Source of the DNA: Sphingobium nicotianae
GTDB taxonomy: Bacteria; Pseudomonadota; Alphaproteobacteria; Sphingomonadales; Sphingomonadaceae
NCBI RefSeq assembly: GCF_018603885.1
Contig: NZ_JAHGAW010000004.1
Coordinates: 276,101 to 340,100 of the forward strand
Length of the DNA: 64,000 nucleotides
Direction: 5' to 3'
Part shown: in pieces, positions 44,481-53,241 of the stretch
How positions within the stretch are numbered: position 1 is the stretch's first letter
How the letters are laid out: each line of letters begins with the position of its first letter
Notes under the pieces: generated by a model
The model's input: the letters and a program-made list of their open reading frames with translations, nothing else
Databases searched by the model: none
What the model was told of the DNA's origin: nothing
Program-made: the position numbers and the translations under genes

Positions 44481-44555
44481 TGCTCCTGCGAAAGCAGGGG
44501 ATCGGGGCGGCTAGGTCAGTCGGTTGGGTCCTAGGCTTCTGCTTTCGCAGGAGCA
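44481..44555. repeat. 17-base inverted repeat of REP-like type
   Basis: TGCTCCTGCGAAAGCAG (44481-44497) and CTGCTTTCGCAGGAGCA (44539-44555) are exact reverse complements with a 41-base middle. The arm itself contains CTGCGAAAGCAG, a short palindrome. Similar intergenic units are common in sphingomonad genomes as I recall. Confidence 0.65.
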
Positions 44556-44666
44556 AGCGTTCGCAGGCCGTCCGAGTCGTTCGCCATCCACGCTTAACGA
44601 ATGCCAACGCCGTAGCGTTTGCGCGAACGCATTGCCTTGACGTGCACGTTAGCCTAGCCTTTCCGC

Positions 44667-46352
44667 ATGGAGAGCGAACACTGGGTCTGGCACGATCATT
44701 ATGACCACCCGGTCGCATGGGATCAGCAGTTCGCGCCCCTGTCGCTGCCCGGCATGCTCAAGGCATCAGCCGAGGCGGGCGGCCATCGCACGCTGATCGA
44801 CTTTCTAGGCCGGCGCTACAGCTATGCCGATTGCTATGCCGCCGCCCGCCGCTTCGCCTGCGGCCTGATCGATCTCGGCATCGCGCCCGGCGACCGCGTC
44901 GGCCTCTACCTGCCCAATGTTCCCCATTATATCGCCGCCTACTACGGAGCGATGATGGCCGGTGCCATCGCGGTCAATTTCTCGCCGCTCTACACTGTCG
45001 AGGAGCTGGCGCATCAGGCCGAGGACAGCGGCACCCGCCTGCTCGTCACGCTTTCTGCGAAGCCGCTGTTCGGCAATGCCCATGCCGTGCTCGACAGCAG
45101 CTGCATCGAGCGGCTGGTGGTCGGCTCGGTGGCCGAGGCGCTGCCGGCGGGCAAGGCCCTGCTCTACCGCTTGTTCAAGCGCGGCGAGGACGAGCATGTC
45201 CCGCATGATCCGCGCATCACCCGTTACGCCAGCGTCCTCTCCAATGACGGATCGAGGCCCTTGCCGCCGATCGATCCCGAGCGCGACCTTGCCTTGCTGC
45301 AATATACCGGCGGCACCACCGGCCGGCCCAAAGGCGCGATGCTGACCCATCAGAACCTAACCGCCAACGCCCGCCAGGTGAACCTGATCGATCCGCACCG
45401 CGATGCGCCGGACCGCATCGTCGGTGCGCTGCCTTTCTTCCATGTTTTCGCCAACACGGCCGTGCTCAACCGCACCGTCGCCAATGGCGGCGCCATCATC
45501 ATGCTGCCGCGCTTCAACGCGCGCCAGGTGCTGGCCGCGATCCAGAAGAGCAAGGCGACCTCGCTGCCCGGCGTGCCGACGATGTTCCAGGCACTGCTCG
45601 ATTGCCCCGACCTGCCGCGCACCGATTTCTCGTCGCTGCGCGTCTGCATCTCGGGCGGGGCGCCCTTGCCCATGTCACTCAAGGGCAAGTTCGAGAGCGC
45701 CACCGGCGCCCGCCTCGTCGAGGGCTATGGCCTCACCGAGAGCAGCGGCGTGATCAGCTGCAATCCTTATGAGAATCCGGGCAAGGCCGGCTCGATCGGC
45801 CAGCCCTTCCCGGGCACCCGCGTCAAGTTCCTCGATCGGGACGATCCCACCCGCCCCGCGCCGCCGGGCGAGCCGGGCGAGATCGCCGTGGCCGGCCCCC
45901 AGATCATGCGTGGTTACTGGGACAATCCCGCCGCAGATGCCGATGTCTTCATCGGCGGCTATCTGCGCACCGGGGACGTCGGGACGATCGATGCGCAGGG
46001 CTATATAACCGTCGTCGACCGCATCAAGGACATGATAGCGGTCGGCGGGTTCAAGGTTTTTCCCAGCCAGGTGGAGGAGGTGCTCTATCGCCATCCCGCC
46101 GTCCGCGAGGCACTGGTGATCGGCATTCCGGATCCATATCGCGGCGAAAGTCCCAAGGCGTTTGTCACGCTCTGGCCGGACAAGGGCAGGGAGCTGGACA
46201 ACGAGGCCCTCAAGGCGTGGCTCAACCCGCAGCTCGGCAAGCATGAGCGGGTCAGCGCGGTCGAGATCCGCGAGACCTTGCCCAAAACGCTGATCGGCAA
46301 ACTGTCCCGTAAGGAACTGGTCGCCGAGGAACGCGCGAAGGCAGGACTCTAG
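44667..46352 (+). CDS. Long-chain fatty acid CoA ligase / AMP-binding protein
   Basis: 561 residues. The P-loop LLQYTGGTTGRPKGAMLTHQN (about 210), GYGLTESSGVISCNP (about 352), the hinge GYLRTGDVGTIDAQGYITVVDRIKDMI and the lysine motif LPKTLIGKLSRKEL are complete. It activates fatty or aryl acids as acyl-AMP and then CoA thioesters. The start 44667 gives MESEHWVWHDHYDHPVAW. It is likely transcribed alone, since repeats lie on both sides. Chain length cannot be deduced. Confidence 0.9.
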   Translation: MESEHWVWHDHYDHPVAWDQQFAPLSLPGMLKASAEAGGHRTLIDFLGRRYSYADCYAAARRFACGLIDLGIAPGDRVGLYLPNVPHYIAAYYGAMMAGAIAVNFSPLYTVEELAHQAEDSGTRLLVTLSAKPLFGNAHAVLDSSCIERLVVGSVAEALPAGKALLYRLFKRGEDEHVPHDPRITRYASVLSNDGSRPLPPIDPERDLALLQYTGGTTGRPKGAMLTHQNLTANARQVNLIDPHRDAPDRIVGALPFFHVFANTAVLNRTVANGGAIIMLPRFNARQVLAAIQKSKATSLPGVPTMFQALLDCPDLPRTDFSSLRVCISGGAPLPMSLKGKFESATGARLVEGYGLTESSGVISCNPYENPGKAGSIGQPFPGTRVKFLDRDDPTRPAPPGEPGEIAVAGPQIMRGYWDNPAADADVFIGGYLRTGDVGTIDAQGYITVVDRIKDMIAVGGFKVFPSQVEEVLYRHPAVREALVIGIPDPYRGESPKAFVTLWPDKGRELDNEALKAWLNPQLGKHERVSAVEIRETLPKTLIGKLSRKELVAEERAKAGL

Positions 46353-46366
46353 CAGGCACCGAATCG

Positions 46367-46511
46367 CCGGAGCGACCAGCAGTCAGGCGATACGTGCCTG
46401 CAAAACGCGATTTACTGCGCTTCGGTGCTCACGTACCGGAAGTACGCTGCGCGCCGATGCTCACAAATCACGCTTTTCGGCTACGTATCGCCTGACTGCT
46501 GGTCGCTCCGG
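46367..46511. repeat. Long intergenic inverted repeat (29-base perfect arms)
   Basis: Arms at 46367-46395 and 46483-46511 are exact reverse complements, starting CCGGAGCGACCAGCAGTCAG on the left. The inner 87 bases hold a second palindromic unit (CACGTACCGG..AAGTACGCTG, GTGCTCACG/GATGCTCAC) so the RNA could fold as a long rod. There is no open frame. Size suggests a MITE-like or extended REP element. Confidence 0.75.
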
Positions 46512-46520
46512 AGCACCACA

Positions 46521-46564
46521 CCCTCCCGGCTCATCAGTGGGGACTGGTAAGCGAGCCGGGAGGG
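46521..46564. terminator. Inverted repeat next to the long repeat
   Basis: CCCTCCCGGCTC (46521-46532) pairs with GAGCCGGGAGGG (46553-46564) around 20 bases. It may be a terminator for the minus-strand gene at 46619-46828 or part of the repeat block; no T-run is clear on either strand. Confidence 0.4.
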
Positions 46565-46618
46565 GGGCTTAAGCGACGCGTGAAACGGGTCGCAACAAGA
46601 AGCGGTGACGTGATCGGC

Positions 46619-46828
46619 TCAGTGGATCGTGCCCATCACCTGATCGACGCAGAGCACGACGAGCATTCGCTCGATCTGTCGCCAGTGGCAGAAATGAATG
46701 TGGTTGCCGCGCTCGCGCGACCGATCGGCGCGCAGCGCCGCCTCGACCCCGGCATGTTCGCCGAACCGTTCGAGAAGCGCAGCAGCATCGTCATAGCTGC
46801 GCCGATCCACCAAAATTGGAAGATGCAT
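46619..46828 (-). CDS. Small conserved-looking hypothetical protein
   Basis: 69 residues: MHLPILVDRRSYDDAAALLE, RFGEHAGVEAALRADRSRER, GNHIHFCHWRQIERMLVVL, ending VDQVMGTIH. No signal peptide or membrane segment. Composition and regular helix periodicity look real, and similar short proteins occur in sphingomonads in my recollection. GGGG lies 6 bases before the ATG. No function can be assigned. Confidence 0.6.
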   Translation of the reverse strand: MHLPILVDRRSYDDAAALLERFGEHAGVEAALRADRSRERGNHIHFCHWRQIERMLVVLCVDQVMGTIH

Positions 46829-47035
46829 GCCGTACCCCGTGTATCTTTGTTTTATCTACAGGTCGGCCACCCGCCGCCCGTCCTTCACCATCCAAGCCCC
46901 GTGCCAGTTTGCGCGGATGGCGGGTTTCGCCGCATCACGCTGGTGAAGAGGCTCTTGACCATTTCCCCTGGCGAGACAGCCGTCCCATCACGGCACGGCT
47001 GGCGTCCCGCACCGGGACGTGGCAAGGGCAGCGGC

Positions 47036-47230
47036 ATGAGCGACGATCCCACGCCCCCACCGTCCCGGAAGCCCGGCAACCGCATGGCCGGCGGCGCGCC
47101 GATCGCGCTGCTGACCCTCGCCGGCACGATCATCGGCGGCTTCCTGCACCAGCCTAGCATTGGGCTGCTGATCGGGCTGGGCGTCGGCGTGCTGATCGCG
47201 ATCCTGATCTGGCGGATGGGGCCGCGCTAA
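47036..47230 (+). CDS. Small membrane hypothetical protein
   Basis: 64 residues. A polar N-terminus (MSDDPTPPPSRKPGNRMAGG) is followed by two hydrophobic stretches: PIALLTLAGTIIGGFL and SIGLLIGLGVGVLIAILIWRM. AAGGGCAGCGGC lies before the ATG. Function unknown. The frame remains open far upstream but without homology. Confidence 0.55.
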   Translation: MSDDPTPPPSRKPGNRMAGGAPIALLTLAGTIIGGFLHQPSIGLLIGLGVGVLIAILIWRMGPR

Positions 47231-47246
47231 CCTCCGGACTGCCTTC

Positions 47247-48437
47247 TCACTCGAGCAATTGAAGCCGGTTCGCGCGGAAGTCGATCGTGACCCGCCGCGC
47301 CTGTCGTAGCAGGTCGAGGCCCAGACGTCCGGCCTGCCAGTCGCTGTTGGCCGTGGTCGTCGCCGTGAGAATATGCGCCGGTCTCGCCCGCAGCGGTATG
47401 CCGCCCATATCGAGCGGCAGATCGGGCACGACCACCTCAGGAATCTCGCCGTTCCCGCCGAAACCACGCACCATTTTCTTGCCTGCGGTGCCCTCCTTCC
47501 GGATCTGCTCGGCGAAACGCGCGGCGAATGGCGGCCACAGGTCGGTCGTTTCCGCTCCGGTGTCGAAGACGCCGGCAAGGGCCACTCGATCGTGGAAAAA
47601 GCGGACGATGGGGTCGGCGCCGTCAAAGGCGAGCGGCGAGGATGGGCGGGTCGGATCGTGGCCGGCGCCGATCCGAAAGCTGCCGTCGCTGTCCCAGCTC
47701 ATCCGCTCCAGCGCGAGCATGACCGGCAGGCCCAGAGCTCCCTGCTGCAGTGGGGCTAATGGCGCGAACAGGCTGGCATTGTCGGGAAGCACCATGAACG
47801 CGACGTTGCGGACATGCGTCTTGCCGATCCGGATGTCGGCGATCGTGATCCGCAGGCGGGATGCGGCGCCGAGCGCCCCGGCGGTCGTCGCATCGCTGTC
47901 GCGGATGGTGAGACCCATGCGTTTGGCGGCGCTTTCGCTCAGGAAGGACAAGTTCGCGTCGGAATCGAGAATCAGTTCGGCGGGATGATCATTCACTGAG
48001 ACGGGCACGAACAGCTTGCGCTGGAAGATGCGATGCCGGACGATCGCGGACGCGTTTTGGACCGTGATTTGATCGGGAAGCGCTTGTAACGTCACCGCGA
48101 GCGGGTTGGTCTGGCCCGGTTCGGACGCTGCGATGTGCATCGCCGCAGCGCGATAACGCCCTTTCCGCAAATCCAGATAGCTCAGCCACCCATGCGCGTC
48201 GGCCGCCTGCTTCCCGTTCAAAAGCGGCTCCAGAAAGGAACGCGCCTTTTGCTCCTCGCCGAACGCCACCGCCGTCGCGCCCAATGCCAGGAGATCCGTC
48301 GCCTGACCTGCGATCATGCGATCATGCAGGGCGAACCAATCATGCTTTCCGTAAAGCGCGACATCTTCCTGCTGTGCAGGCACCTGTGCGAGCGCGACGC
48401 CTGAAACAGTGACGAGGAAGAGCAGCGCTGCTTTCAC
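47247..48437 (-). CDS. Retropepsin-like aspartyl protease, periplasmic
   Basis: 396 residues. Signal peptide (about 1-17, ending GVALA), a TPR-like helical part (about 30-110), then two aspartic-protease lobes. Lobe one has AELILDSDANLSFLS, where DSD replaces the usual D(T/S)G; lobe two has AGVFDTGAETTDLW with an intact DTG, and FRANRLQLLE closes the fold. A missing glycine in one lobe could alter or abolish catalysis. Family: aspartyl protease family protein. It lies opposite to the small membrane protein and upstream of the PQQ-type gene, which is divergent. Confidence 0.78.
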   Translation of the reverse strand: MKAALLFLVTVSGVALAQVPAQQEDVALYGKHDWFALHDRMIAGQATDLLALGATAVAFGEEQKARSFLEPLLNGKQAADAHGWLSYLDLRKGRYRAAAMHIAASEPGQTNPLAVTLQALPDQITVQNASAIVRHRIFQRKLFVPVSVNDHPAELILDSDANLSFLSESAAKRMGLTIRDSDATTAGALGAASRLRITIADIRIGKTHVRNVAFMVLPDNASLFAPLAPLQQGALGLPVMLALERMSWDSDGSFRIGAGHDPTRPSSPLAFDGADPIVRFFHDRVALAGVFDTGAETTDLWPPFAARFAEQIRKEGTAGKKMVRGFGGNGEIPEVVVPDLPLDMGGIPLRARPAHILTATTTANSDWQAGRLGLDLLRQARRVTIDFRANRLQLLE

Positions 48438-48574
48438 CCGCCGAACCTAGGGGAAGTGGCGAGGCTTGGAAAGCGTCGACGGGCGTCCGCGGCGCGTGGG
48501 AATCACTGTTTTTACATCGGAAGCGTCGCGTGCGCCCGTTGCGCCCGGACGTCAGGAGGCATAGATCAGCGCCC

Positions 48575-49957
48575 ATGAGAAAATATATCGCCATGGCCCT
48601 CGTCGCGCTTGTCCTCGCCGCGGGCGGCCTCTTCTTCTACCTTTCCCGACCCGACATCGCGCAGCTCAGCGAGAGCGATCTCGAAGGCCGCGAGCCCAAA
48701 TTCACCGCGCCGCGCAAGCAGTTCATCCCGACCGTCGGCATCGCCGACCCGGTGGGCTGGGCCGCCAATGCCGCGCCGGTCCCATCCAGGGGGCTGAAGG
48801 TCGCGCGCTTCGCCACCGGGCTCGATCATCCGCGCCAGATGCTGCTGCTGCCCAATGGCGACATTCTCGTGGCCGAGACCAACAGCCCGCCGCGCCCGCA
48901 AGGCGGGATCAAGGACTGGATCATGGCCAAGCTCATGGGCGCGGCCGGTGCCGGCGCGCCTTCGGCCAATCGCATCACGCTGCTGCGCGACGTCGATGGG
49001 GACGGCGTGGCCGAGCAGAAACATGTCCTGATCAGAGGCCTGAACTCGCCTTATGGCATGGCCCTCATCGGCGGGACGCTCTATGTCGCCAACACCGACA
49101 GCCTGCTTGCCTTCCCCTACAAGGTGGGCGACACCCAGATCACCGCCAAGCCGCGCACGATCGCCAAGTTGCCGGCCAACGCGCCCAATTATCACTGGAC
49201 AAAGAGCCTGCTCGCCAGCCCGGACGGCAAGCTCTATGTCGGCATCGGCTCGAACAGCAATGTCGCGGAGGATGGCCTCGACGCCGAGGATAATCGCGCG
49301 CTCATTCTCGAGATAGACCTCAAGGCAGGCGAGTCCAATATCTACGCGAGCGGCCTGCGCAACCCGACCGATCTTGCCTGGAACCCGTGGAGCGACGGCC
49401 TGTGGGCGGTGGTTAACGAGCGCGATATGCTCGGCTCCGATCTGGTCCCCGATTATCTGACCGATGTCGAGTTCGCCGCCTTCTACGGCTGGCCATGGAA
49501 TTACTGGGGCGGCTACATCGACAGCCGCGTCGAACCCCGCCGCGACGATCTGCGCGAATATACCCGCCGGCCCGCCTTCGGCCTCGGCGCCCACACCGCG
49601 CCGCTCGGCCTGATCTTCACGCCCGGCTCGACGCTCGGCGCACCCTTCGATCATGGCGCGTTCGTCGCCCTGCACGGCAGCTGGAACCGCAAGCCGCTCG
49701 CCGGCTACAAGGTCGCCTATGTCGCGTTCAGCGCGGACGGCACGGCGCAGGGCAAGCCGGTCGATCTGCTCACCGGCTTCCTCAACGACAAGGGTCAGGC
49801 CCAGGGCCGCCCGGTCGACGTCGTTATCGCGAAGGATGGCGCCGTTCTTGTCAGCGATGATGTCGGCGGCATCGTCTGGCGCATTACCAATCCGAGCACG
49901 CCCAAGCCCGCAGCGGGGCCAGCCCCTGCCAAGCCGTCAGGCAACCCGGCCGCATGA
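48575..49957 (+). CDS. PQQ-dependent sugar/sorbosone dehydrogenase-like beta-propeller
   Basis: 460 residues. One N-terminal membrane anchor or uncleaved signal (about 3-22), then a six-bladed propeller of the GDH/sorbosone dehydrogenase family: FATGLDHPRQMLLLPNGDILVAETNS, LLRDVDGDGVAEQKHVL, YVGIGSNSNVAEDGLDAEDNRALI, YASGLRNPTDLAWNPWSDGLW, HGSWNRKPLAGYKV. It is exported to the periplasm, where it would oxidise sugars or alcohols with PQQ. AGGAGG is 16 bases before the ATG, rather far. The next gene overlaps by ATGA. Confidence 0.85.
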   Translation: MRKYIAMALVALVLAAGGLFFYLSRPDIAQLSESDLEGREPKFTAPRKQFIPTVGIADPVGWAANAAPVPSRGLKVARFATGLDHPRQMLLLPNGDILVAETNSPPRPQGGIKDWIMAKLMGAAGAGAPSANRITLLRDVDGDGVAEQKHVLIRGLNSPYGMALIGGTLYVANTDSLLAFPYKVGDTQITAKPRTIAKLPANAPNYHWTKSLLASPDGKLYVGIGSNSNVAEDGLDAEDNRALILEIDLKAGESNIYASGLRNPTDLAWNPWSDGLWAVVNERDMLGSDLVPDYLTDVEFAAFYGWPWNYWGGYIDSRVEPRRDDLREYTRRPAFGLGAHTAPLGLIFTPGSTLGAPFDHGAFVALHGSWNRKPLAGYKVAYVAFSADGTAQGKPVDLLTGFLNDKGQAQGRPVDVVIAKDGAVLVSDDVGGIVWRITNPSTPKPAAGPAPAKPSGNPAA

Positions 49958-50436
49958 GTGTCCGCCTGCAGCCGGCGACCGATGCGCATCTCGCATGGCT
50001 GCTTGATGAAGGCGAGGCACCGGACGATTTCGGCCTGCCCGATGGCGGTGTCGCACCGCCCGACGTGCTGGAGATCGTGCGCGGCATGACCGCCGCTTTG
50101 CATCGCGCTGGCTGCGGCGCCTCGTGGCTGATCCTCGACGGCTCGCTGCTCGTCGGCCTCACCTCGTTCAAGGAGCCGCCCGACGCGACGGGCAGCGCCG
50201 AGATCGGCTATGGCATCGCCCCCGCCTGCCAGCGGCAAGGCTATGCGCGCGCGGCGGTTAGCCAGCTGATCGAGGAGGTGATCTCCAGAGGGCTGGCGAC
50301 CTCCCTGCGCGCCGATACCTCGGTCGACAATATCGCCTCTCAGGCCGTGCTCGAACGCAACGGCTTCGCCCGCACCGGCACCCGCTATGATGACGAGGAT
50401 GGCGATCTCATCTGCTGGTCGCGGGCGTTGGGCTAG
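49954..50436 (+). CDS. GNAT-family N-acetyltransferase
   Basis: 160 residues. The acetyl-CoA motif A is AEIGYGIAPACQRQGYARAAVSQLI and motif B is ADTSVDNIASQAVLERNGFARTGTRYDD, typical of RimJ/RimL-type GNAT proteins acting on amino termini or small amines. Overlaps the dehydrogenase stop by 4 bases, so translated with it. Substrate unknown. Confidence 0.88.
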   Translation: MSVRLQPATDAHLAWLLDEGEAPDDFGLPDGGVAPPDVLEIVRGMTAALHRAGCGASWLILDGSLLVGLTSFKEPPDATGSAEIGYGIAPACQRQGYARAAVSQLIEEVISRGLATSLRADTSVDNIASQAVLERNGFARTGTRYDDEDGDLICWSRALG

Positions 50437-50575
50437 GGGCCGTTTGGCGCAGCCTGCCGCGCGCCGTTCCCGTTCGTGTCGAGGCCTGAACTCATAAAAA
50501 GGGGTGCCCGACCGACCGCTTTCAGGAGTCCGAGCGCGCGGCCTGAGCCACTGAAAGGTCGTGGTTAGTGGCCAT

Positions 50576-50603
50576 TAGCCCCTCCTCTTCAGAGGAGGGG
50601 CTA
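50576..50603. repeat. Intergenic hairpin
   Basis: TAGCCCCTCCTCT pairs exactly with AGAGGAGGGGCTA, leaving only TC between; in RNA the loop would open to four bases or more. No T-run. Confidence 0.5.
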
Positions 50604-50710
50604 GTGACGGCGATGGCGTCGTATCCTGACAGGCCGCTATCGGGACACGCCACGAGTATAGCGGACGGCATGAATTGGCGTGAAAGCGGCCCCTTTGCTC
50701 CACCGCACCC

Positions 50711-50800
50711 CGTCATTCCCGCGCACGCGGGGATCCAGTTCCACGCTGCCGCTGAGTCGCAGGGTCATAGCTGGATTCCCGCATGCGCCGCAATGAGGGA
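50711..50800. repeat. REP-like element
   Basis: CGTCATTCCCGCGCACGCGG and GGATCCAG at the left are mirrored by CTGGATTCCCGC and GCGCCGCAATGAGG at the right, the usual layout of the widespread CGTCATTCCCGCG repeat. The same left half occurs at 63851-63870. Confidence 0.65.
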
Positions 50801-50981
50801 TAAGGCGTCGTGGCCCAACAGCCCGCGTCGCCAGCCTGTGATCTGAACGGACAGCTCGGGCGCGCGCCGCCGCCTGTCCTACGCGCGCCCTCTCATGATA
50901 TGATCATCGCGCGCCGAATGGTGCCGCTCTTTGACCTCGTGAGAGCCATTCCCGAAAAATCATGCTCCTTATCACCTCACC

Positions 50982-51035
50982 CGAAACTTCTCAAAAAAAC
51001 ACATGCGCCATATGCATGATGTTCGAGAAGTTTCG
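50982..51035. repeat. Inverted repeat in AT-rich DNA
   Basis: CGAAACTTCTC (50982-50992) and GAGAAGTTTCG (51025-51035) are exact reverse complements with 32 bases between. The middle holds ATGCGCCATATGCATGA. Right of it the DNA is AT-rich. It may be a regulatory site or a terminator-like hairpin for the DUF815 gene transcribed toward it. Confidence 0.45.
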
Positions 51036-51089
51036 ATAATTAAGTTTTTGTTTATTAGCAATTATCTCAATCTTAACGAGTGAAGAAGT

Positions 51090-51938
51090 TTACACCTGCG
51101 CGTCACTTTCCAGCGTCCGTCCGGCCCGCCCGGCCAGTTCCACGACATATTGCCAGGCTACGCGGCCCGATCGGCTGCCTCGCTGGGTCGCCCACTGGAT
51201 CGCCGCCAGCGGATCGAACTCAAGCCCGAGACGGGCTGCATAGGTTGCGAGGATCGCGACATAGGCGTCCTGATCGAGCGCATGGAAACCGAGCGACAGG
51301 CCGAACCGGTCGGAGAGGGCCAGCCGGTCGTCGATGACGTCGCGCGGGTTGATCGGATCGTCCTGCTCGCCCATCGAGCGGGGCACGATGTGGCGGCGGT
51401 TGGACGTCGCATAGACGCGCACATGGCTGCCGCGCGCGCCCGCGCCGCCCTGCAGCAGCGATCGCAGCGCGCGGGCATCGGCGCCGAAATCGCCGTCGAA
51501 GCCGAGATCGTCGATGTAGAGGATGATCGGCCGGCTGGTCGCGCGCAGCAGCGAGAACAAGGCGGCGAGGCTGCGCAGATCGTCGGTTGCGATTTCGATC
51601 ATGGCGAGCGGCAGGCCTTCCTTCTGGACCTGGCCGACGCAGGCCGACACCGTTGCCGACTTGCCCGTTCCGCGTGCGCCCCACAGCAGGATGTCGTGTG
51701 CGGCATGGCCCCTTGCGAGCCGCCGGCAATTCTCCAGACAGGCCTGCTTTTGCGCGTCGATGCCGGTCAGCAGCGCGAAATCAACGGGTTGGAAGGCTTC
51801 GATCGGGCTGATGGTCTTGCCATCCCAGCGATAGGCCGGATGCGCCTCAAGGTCCGCCGGGGCCGGGGCGGGTGGGGCCAGCCGCTCCAGCGCGGCGGCG
51901 ATGCGCGCCAGCATCTCGTCTTTGGTGTCGCTCGTCAT
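51090..51938 (-). CDS. DUF815 AAA-type ATPase
   Basis: 282 residues. Walker A is WGARGTGKSATVSA, Walker B IILYIDDLGFDG, and VRVYATSNRRHIVPRSM follows as sensor; these define the DUF815 family of small P-loop ATPases of unknown role. An N-terminal helical region with LARIAAALERLAPPAPAPAD precedes. I use the ATG at 51938 (MTSDTKDEM); an upstream in-frame start lacks homology. Divergent from the Sua5 gene. Confidence 0.85.
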   Translation of the reverse strand: MTSDTKDEMLARIAAALERLAPPAPAPADLEAHPAYRWDGKTISPIEAFQPVDFALLTGIDAQKQACLENCRRLARGHAAHDILLWGARGTGKSATVSACVGQVQKEGLPLAMIEIATDDLRSLAALFSLLRATSRPIILYIDDLGFDGDFGADARALRSLLQGGAGARGSHVRVYATSNRRHIVPRSMGEQDDPINPRDVIDDRLALSDRFGLSLGFHALDQDAYVAILATYAARLGLEFDPLAAIQWATQRGSRSGRVAWQYVVELAGRAGRTLESDAQV

Positions 51939-52025
51939 GGCGCGTGTCTCTAGGCGAAGAGCGCCACTGCGCAAAGCCGCTTTCCGGGCTTCATCCTGTC
52001 ACAAAGCACCGCTATATGCGCGACG

Positions 52026-52982
52026 ATGCCGAACCGCGCCTGGACCGTCGACACGCAAATTCGCGCCTATGACAGCGCGTCTCTGGCCGAGGCAGCGGCG
52101 CTGATCCGCGCGGGCGAGCCCGTCGCCGTCCCTACCGAGACGGTCTACGGCCTGGCGGCCGACGCCACCAGCGAAATGGCGGTGGCTCGCATCTATGCCG
52201 CCAAGGGACGTCCCAGCTTCAATCCGCTCATCGTGCACGTCAGCGATGTCGACATGGCGCGACGGCTCGTGGCTTTCTCCCCCGCGGCGGAGGCGCTTGC
52301 CCGAGCCTTTTGGCCCGGCGCGCTCACGATGGTGCTGCCGCGCCTGCCCGACTGTCCGGTGGCCGAACTCGCCAGCGCGGGCCTGCTGACGCTCGCCGTC
52401 CGCCTGCCTTCGCATCCGGCGATGCGCGCGCTGATCGCGGCCGCCGGCGTGCCGCTCGCCGCGCCATCGGCCAATCGCTCGGGCGGGATCAGTCCGACCC
52501 GCGCCGCCCATGTCCTGGCGAGCCTGGGTGGACGCATTCCCTTCATCCTCGACGCGGGGCCGGCAAGCGATGGCCTTGAATCGACGATCGTTCGTCCGGG
52601 CGACGGATCGGTGACGCTGCTTCGTCCCGGCCCGGTGACTCCGGAAGCGATCGAGGGGCGCACCGGCCTTGCGGTGCTCGATCCATCGCAAGGCGAAGGT
52701 ATCACTGCGCCAGGCCAGCTTGAGAGCCACTATGCGCCTACCAAGCCGGTGACGCTCGACCGCGCCGAGGCTGTGGAAGGCCAGTTTCACATCGGCTTCG
52801 GCCCCGGCGCCTGTCAGCGCAATCTCAGCCCCTCCGGCGATCTCGTCGAGGCGGCAGCCAATCTCTTCGCGACCTTGCACGAGGCCGATGCAAGCGGTTT
52901 TTCCGGGATTACGATCGCTCCGATTCCCCATCGTGGTCTTGGCCTCGCGATCAACGACAGGCTCCGCCGCGCCGCAGCATAG
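52026..52982 (+). CDS. L-threonylcarbamoyladenylate synthase (Sua5/TsaC family)
   Basis: 318 residues. GEPVAVPTETVYGLAADAT (PTETVYGL signature, about 37), RIYAAKGRPSFNPLIVHV, FWPGALTMVLPR and PLAAPSANRSGGISPT are the YrdC catalytic domain; the C-terminal part (about 210-318) with GQLESHYAPTKPV is the Sua5 domain, so this is the long Sua5 form. It makes TC-AMP for the t6A37 modification of ANN-reading tRNAs. The start MPNRAWTVDTQ fits family length. Confidence 0.92.
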   Translation: MPNRAWTVDTQIRAYDSASLAEAAALIRAGEPVAVPTETVYGLAADATSEMAVARIYAAKGRPSFNPLIVHVSDVDMARRLVAFSPAAEALARAFWPGALTMVLPRLPDCPVAELASAGLLTLAVRLPSHPAMRALIAAAGVPLAAPSANRSGGISPTRAAHVLASLGGRIPFILDAGPASDGLESTIVRPGDGSVTLLRPGPVTPEAIEGRTGLAVLDPSQGEGITAPGQLESHYAPTKPVTLDRAEAVEGQFHIGFGPGACQRNLSPSGDLVEAAANLFATLHEADASGFSGITIAPIPHRGLGLAINDRLRRAAA

Positions 52983-53241
52983 CCGCCATCCCCGCCCGTC
53001 CGCCGCAACTTCGGCACGATCAGACGCGCAGCGCAGGATTTTACAATCTGCGGACGCAACCCTTTCTGATTGCTGGAATTTCAATCCGCAGGCGGGAGAG
53101 TTCCATGCGAAGCTGTTGATGCACGGCTCGTCGCTCCGGGGTTTGCGAGCGCCGCCTGAACGATAGGGCCTGTTTCATCGGGTTGCGCTCCGCAGCAGTC
53201 AAAGTATTGCGCGGAGCTGACAATAAAAAGGACGTCGCATT

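Larger units (their letters stand above)
50437..51089. other. Repeat-rich non-coding stretch
   Basis: About 650 bases without a supported gene. It contains a 13-base hairpin at 50576-50603, a REP-like unit at 50711-50800 and an 11-base inverted repeat at 50982-51035. The right end (50990-51075) is clearly AT-rich compared with the region. Confidence 0.5.
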
